Source: Nageia nagi | Taxonomy: Eukaryota; Pinophyta | Direction: 5' to 3' | DNA: 64,000 bases | Assembly: GCA_050084985.1 (NCBI GenBank) | Contig: JBITNC010000001.1 | Coordinates: 110,732,001-110,796,000 of the forward strand | Part shown: positions 58,976 through 64,000 of the stretch, one piece after another | How the letters are laid out: the number at the start of each line of letters is the position of its first letter | Position numbering within the stretch: position 1 is the stretch's first letter | Program-made: the position numbers and the translations under genes | Notes under the pieces: generated by a model | Seen by the model: the letters and a program-made list of their open reading frames with translations, nothing else | The model's database searches: none | Told to the model about the DNA's origin: nothing

Positions 58976-60990
58976 TGAGTTTTTTTAATTAGAATTTGTA
59001 TATATTGTAAATAAGCTTTTTTCAATCAAAAAATTAACAAAATTATTTTTCATAAATACTTATACATATTTAATGTATTTGAAATAGAAAATAACATCAA
59101 AAAAGAGTAAAAACATCCACTTGATTACTGATCAAAGAGGTATTCAATGAAACCTTGGTTTTAGAAAATAAGATATTTGGGAGACAAGGTTATCATAGAA
59201 TTATCATTAGATATTTCCCCTAGAAATATAAATAGCCTCTATCTACATGTTAATTTACAAAGAATAATAGCCTTAAACTTACTACCAAAAAGATACCAAG
59301 GATGGGAGATAAGTGTTCACAGAGATAACTTGGAAATTTATGTGGATAAGGCCATGTACCACCTAAATCATGCACATTATTTTGCAAAAATCTATGTAGT
59401 AAACTTGTTATGAAAATAGTGTCCTACTTCAGCTCCCAATATCATAATTAATTACTTTTTCAATAATTGGATCTAGAATAGAGTTGTTAACACTTGCCAA
59501 ATGAAGATTTTCTATTTACATGGGTAGACTAGATGACAAGAGACCTACATCTCCATAAAAGTATCTATGATTTTTACACTATGTTCATCCATAAGCCTCA
59601 ATGATCAATTATATGTGTACAAAATATTAATCAATGATTCTCTCAAATTAGGTCAAGGTTTCCCCCTCCTCCTCTCTGTAACATTCAATCAAGAACTATG
59701 ATATCAAGAAAACTAGAAACTAGTGAAAAAAACATAATTTAATCCTATAAAACATGATTTTATTAATATATACCTATAATATTGATATATGAAAGCATTG
59801 AGAAAGTGTCCTTATACTGAGATAGCTCATTTCTTCTCTTTACCAAAAGAAATTCAAGAATTATAGCCATGAATTTCAATAATCAGCAAGGAACAAATGC
59901 TTGGGACTTAAAAGTTAGTGGTCTTAGGGAAACTATTGAGTTAGAAGCAAAGGATATGTGGATGGAAATTGAATCTTTGACTAATTAGATCCATCTATTC
60001 CACTTATATTGGCCTTATGAGAGACCTAGAATTTTGCTAAATTGTGTTGATCATATGACTCTTTGATGTTAGGGAAGATCAATTTTAATAACTAAAATCA
60101 TCAATGATTTGGTGTTGGACTATAATACATGTTTAATTTTACACATTGAAATCATATATTAATTATAGTTTATTATTCAATAGAAATTATTATGTAAATA
60201 ATTCAATTAATATAAACCAAGGTTTCAAAAGATCTTAGAATGCTTTAACCAAAGAAAAAGTGAAGTTGTAGTTAAACTAGTGAAAAATGAGTATGTCCAA
60301 TATCTCATAAAGAGCATGATCTTCCCCACATCATTAAGTCCCCCTTAATATTCACAAACTTTAGGGATCCCATCCCACCTTCCACTTATTGAGAATGGTG
60401 AATCCTCAACACCATCAGCTAAGGAAAAATGTACTATTAAGAAATTCAAGCATCATCTACCAATCTTGCCCCTCATTTGGTATCTAGCCTATTACCAATC
60501 ATCCATACTAGGACTAGGACTTTTTCATCTCTAATTTCAACCTCTATAATTTTATTTCTTAGGTTATAAATGTTGGGTTATCCATAAAAAATAAGGGAAC
60601 CATTATCATTAGGGAGTTGTAAAAGGTTTTGTGTCTTAAAAATAATAATAATCAAGTAAATGAAAAGTATCATCATTAATAACATATGTAAATGATTCAA
60701 AAAATCATTATTAAATATTTTTTGTAAAAATAAAATGTGTGTGTATATATCTATATTTAAAAAATTTATATAAATTCTAAAAAATGCTTGTATATGACAC
60801 TACAAATAGTTGATTGTATTGCACAAGCAATAGGCATCATGAGTCACCCACATTGTGTCAATCTTCCCACCAATAAATGATAGGAATACTCATGTTATGA
60901 TCCCCCTATCCCATGGGACCTATCATCCCTTATCATTTCCTAGTCACCTTGTACCTTTCCTAGTAACCCTTAGAGGATCTTGTCCAAAAC
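58976..60990. other. Region after element D integrase, no recognised gene
   Basis: Short open stretches, for example plus-strand 59177-59413 and one starting MNFNNQQGTNAWDLKVSG at 59871. They match no family I know and lack flanking conservation. No LTR matching D was found. It may be the 3' untranslated part of D. Confidence 0.45.
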
Positions 60991-60993
60991 TCA

Positions 60994-61422
60994 AAGTTAG
61001 AGGAGGATCAATTTAATCAATTACCTAAGGGTATCTAGCATCAAATTTTATCTATGATAGCTTTATTCACTTCCCTAGATAGGTTCAGCCATGCTTATAA
61101 TATTTTAAGGAATTATGATCAAATGGAGATTTACATTGACCATCAGCCTTGTTGGGGATCTTATGTGATATATGATATCTTTGATGAAGAGTTCCTACAA
61201 AATCTCATCTGTATGATCTCCAAACCTAATTTTATTTGGAGAATCATGATTGATGCTCTTATCACTCCTTTGGTAGTCCAATTTGTTAGATACTATGGGC
61301 CATGTCTTCTACATCTTAAAGAAGGCTTTTTTGATGATGTAACCATAGCTAATATCATGTTTATAAACATATGGTGTTGGGACTTCATGTTGTCTATGTC
61401 TTTCATTCATGATCCTCCATAA
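60994..61422 (+). pseudogene. Unidentified coding remnant
   Basis: Open from ATG 61054 to the stop at 61422 (122 codons), with the frame extending upstream through one TAG (61036) to about 60994 (LEEDQFNQLPKG). Composition looks coding: Asp, Trp, Cys and Phe rich, with segments DRFSHAYNILRNYDQMEIYI and PCWGSYVIYDIFDEEFLQNL. I do not recognise the family. The first part vaguely recalls an F-box start, which I would not rely on. Confidence 0.4.
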
Positions 61423-63289
61423 TGGTTCATTAATCATACCATCCATACTTGTTGTCACTTCCATCCTTTTACTCATGATGGCCTGTTGTAGATTTTATTT
61501 AGTGGGGAAATAGGTAAAACATCAAAATATTCAAAAAATCCAAAAACATCAAAATATTCAAAAAATACAAAAAATAAAAAAATGTATATATATGTATATA
61601 TACTCAAAAGATATACTTTTGAAGCATCTTGGCTACTGGGTGTGCTACCCATGTGTTCATATCATTCCACTTTTCTCATAAATGCTTAGTCCTTTACCAT
61701 GAGTGTTATAATTAATTGATATCAATCATTATGAGAGAGGAAACTAATCAAGCTATATGTATCCACACATCATGCATGCATCCATATAATATTCATTTAT
61801 GTATACAACTGTATTTACAAATAAGGAAGTAGGTAATAAATGTTCTATTCATATTTAGTTTAGTTGAGAAATTCTATGTTGAGATTTCAAAATTTAGAAT
61901 GATAAAAAGACATAACTATGTTATATGGCAATGCAATAATAGACTCATACACTTTTCACATTAAAAATCTTGAAACAATTAAGAATTGAGTATTTCTTAA
62001 GTATAAATATGAGTATGGTTTTCTTACTTTTTGCTTCATCCAAAACCCAAGAGCTAGGATAGAAAAGAAAAGAAAAGAAAAGAGAGAGAGAGAGATAAAA
62101 GAAGAAGAAAAAGAGAAATAAAAGACAAATATGTAGAATTCTTGGGCCATTGTAGCATCCTCTATCAAGGCTATAGATGCCTGACTAGTAATAGAGCAAG
62201 GTTGTAATAGAATGAAGGGGTTAATCTTCATCAAGGCTATGGATGCTTTTTGGTAGTGAGGCATACCTTACAAAAAGAAAAAGATCATATCTCACAATTT
62301 ATAATCTTGGGATGCTTAATTTATAAATGATAAGAGAAAGAAATGAACATCATTACACACACATGAGTTTATGGTAAATTTAAGTATATTATGATCTTAT
62401 TTCATATCATCCCTAGTAGATGAGAACAAAGTAGAAGATCAATTAATGAAACTAGGTATTGAAGGTGTTATTTATTACACTTCTTTATTTATATATATTC
62501 ATTCATTCCATACCATTACCACTATTATTAGTATAAAAACTTGATAAGTTGCCAAAGCATTAAGATTCATGTTTAAGTTATTATGTCATTCATAAAAATC
62601 TTAGGTCATTTAAGTTTCATACATTTTCCATTCATCTGTACATATACATTTATGTACATCCACTATTACATTCATACATCCATAAAATGTTGTAAATCTT
62701 ATGTGTGTTTTACATCCATACATACATAAAATATTGTAAATCTTATGTGCATTTTATATCCATACATTCACATTATTCATGATATCACATATGTTTATAC
62801 TAGTATATTATGTTCAAAACCATTTATAAAAGTAGCCAAGAAAATGGACAATGATGCATCTAATTTCATTCTACTACAAATCAAATCTTGTTCTATAAAC
62901 ATCACATTACTATATAAACATAAATACTACTTTGAATTTATAAAGCATATCATAGATAAGGTGTTATAACTAAATGAAAACATAAAAATAAACTTTCATG
63001 CTTTTCTACTTTAAACACATACATTTGAAAAAATATAAACATACATATATATGATACTAAAACATACATATAAAAGTCTAAAGTCATCATCATCTATACC
63101 AAAAAATATATAATTTAGTTTCCATCACATCTAAAGAAATCAACTATTTATCATGACTACCATGATCCCAAAATAGATAAGGTCATAAAAAAATAATAAA
63201 CCTATGAATAACATGTCTAAAGACTAGAAATGGTCCTGCTCTCCATAAATCTTAGAAATAAAATAACATAGTCTGATAAAGACTCACAA
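61423..63289. other. AT-rich region with simple repeats
   Basis: No gene. Holds repeats of 'catcaaaatattcaaaaaat' near 61525-61570, a gaaaa/ga microsatellite at about 62058-62096, and a 48-bp pair ('catacatccataaaatgttg' at 62673 and 62721). Confidence 0.65.
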
Positions 63290-63997
63290 GTTTAACATAA
63301 AACATAAAGAATAGTGGCCCTATCATTGAAATAATCTCAATTGCTACCCTCTTTGCTATCCATAGGACTACTAGATCTACCCTACCTAGGATTAGTGGTG
63401 CCCATTAAACCTATAGGACTCACTACCTGAGCCACCCTATGAATCTCGAATGAACCCACTAGGTGCTGAGAAGATACTCCACCTATCTTGCTATGACTAT
63501 GGGATGCAACCAATCTAACAACCCTACCTATGTACTAGCTATTTGCTAAGCTCCACTAGATGCCTAATAAATCAAGACATCCATAGGGATGTATATAGTG
63601 GGAGGGATTAGATATAGCATGCTTGATATATATGGAGGTAGCCCTATTCACCATGTATGTATAATGGAGGAGTAGTAATCCCTTTACTAACGAATCCCCT
63701 AAATAAATATTAATGGTTGAATAGCTACCCCCATAGATGTACTAACTTCCTTAGACTATGTAGAGGCTTGAGCCTCATCCCTCTCATGATGATATCTATC
63801 CTTCTCAACTATGTATCTATACATATGATAACTAAGCTAAGAGACTTGATATCTCAACTTGTAAATATCCCTCAAAAATGCATCAATGTTGGGTACCTAT
63901 AGAGGAGGAACTCCACCTCCTACCACACCTTTAGAAAAGGTACCTACCTCAACATCCTCTCCTCAATTGGCTATGTCCTTTGGATCATCCATCATCA
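63290..63997 (-). pseudogene. Unidentified coding remnant with coiled coil
   Basis: The minus strand from about 63997 reads MMMDDPKDIAN, then EVGTFSKGVVGGGVPPL, VPNIDAFLRDIYKLRYQVS, LSYHMYRYIVEKDRYHHERD, EAQAST and SKEVSTSMGVAIQP. In a shifted frame it continues with SKIGGVSSQHLVGSFEIHRV and SSSPMDSKEGSN near 63500-63320. Interrupting stops are mostly TAG. The middle looks like a coiled coil and the end is Ser/Gly-rich. It could be the C-terminal part of a transposon-borne protein running in from the right. Family not recognised. Confidence 0.4.
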
Positions 63998-64000
63998 TCT

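Noticed and set aside
61490-61560. 3' LTR of element D beginning at 'tgtagattttatttag'
   Set aside because: Only a few bases match the C/D LTR start, no purine tract precedes it, and similarity does not continue.
1-64000. tRNA, rRNA or other structured RNA genes
   Set aside because: No cloverleaf, ribosomal or snRNA-like sequence was seen on either strand. A covariance-model scan would be needed to exclude degenerate copies.

Overview
This window reads as nuclear DNA of a land plant with a large, transposon-packed genome. A gymnosperm or similar is plausible, but the sequence does not settle it. The supporting evidence is: Ty3/gypsy elements with a second (archaeal-type) RNase H, Ty1/copia LTRs with the initiator-Met primer site, pentatricopeptide-repeat (PPR) pseudogenes, a plant mobile domain (PMD) gene, AT-rich filler, and no operon-like coding. 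I found no intact host gene, tRNA, rRNA or CRISPR array. Almost everything is retroelements inserted into each other and then decayed by point mutation. Letters below are my own labels.

Layout. 1-886: copia gag remnant (minus). About 3.3-3.67 kb: PPR fragments (minus). 4.54-5.01 kb: copia LTR G (minus) with primer site and TATA box, lying against a gypsy integrase fragment F (plus, 5.0-6.34 kb) whose 3' LTR starts at 6706. 9.6-10.43 kb: a decayed PPR array (minus). 10.895-37.85 kb: gypsy element E (plus; gag, protease, reverse transcriptase (RT), RNase H, archaeal-type RNase H, integrase), split inside its RT by element A. A (15320-34566, minus, target-site duplication ATGAG) is itself split inside its gag by element C (20917-32947, minus, duplication CATAT). 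37.85-38.32 kb: a second copia LTR, H. From 40892 to about 59 kb: gypsy element D (plus), split between gag and protease by element B (46238-53762, minus, duplication CCTAA/CCTAG). 59-64 kb: mostly non-coding, with two unidentified coding remnants.

The most interesting system is the A/B family. These are two independent insertions of LTR elements, about 7.2-7.5 kb after removing C from A. They have LTRs, a primer site, gag and a polypurine tract but no pol. Each carries, antisense to gag, a PMD gene with its own conserved TATA box, a short first exon ending at a splice donor, and a phase-1 intron of exactly 89 bp in both copies. Antisense placement would let an intron survive passage through the element's RNA. 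The family also carries many short palindromes and tandem arrays.

A second system is the C/D pair. D encodes gag, protease and a full pol. C keeps related LTRs, the same primer site, the same leader repeats and a 1313-codon gag-protease frame with no frameshift seen, but has no pol. C therefore looks like a non-autonomous relative of D. In the A and C coding frames nearly all lesions are single stop codons, mostly explicable as glutamine codons hit by C-to-T changes, as expected of methylated, silenced plant repeats.
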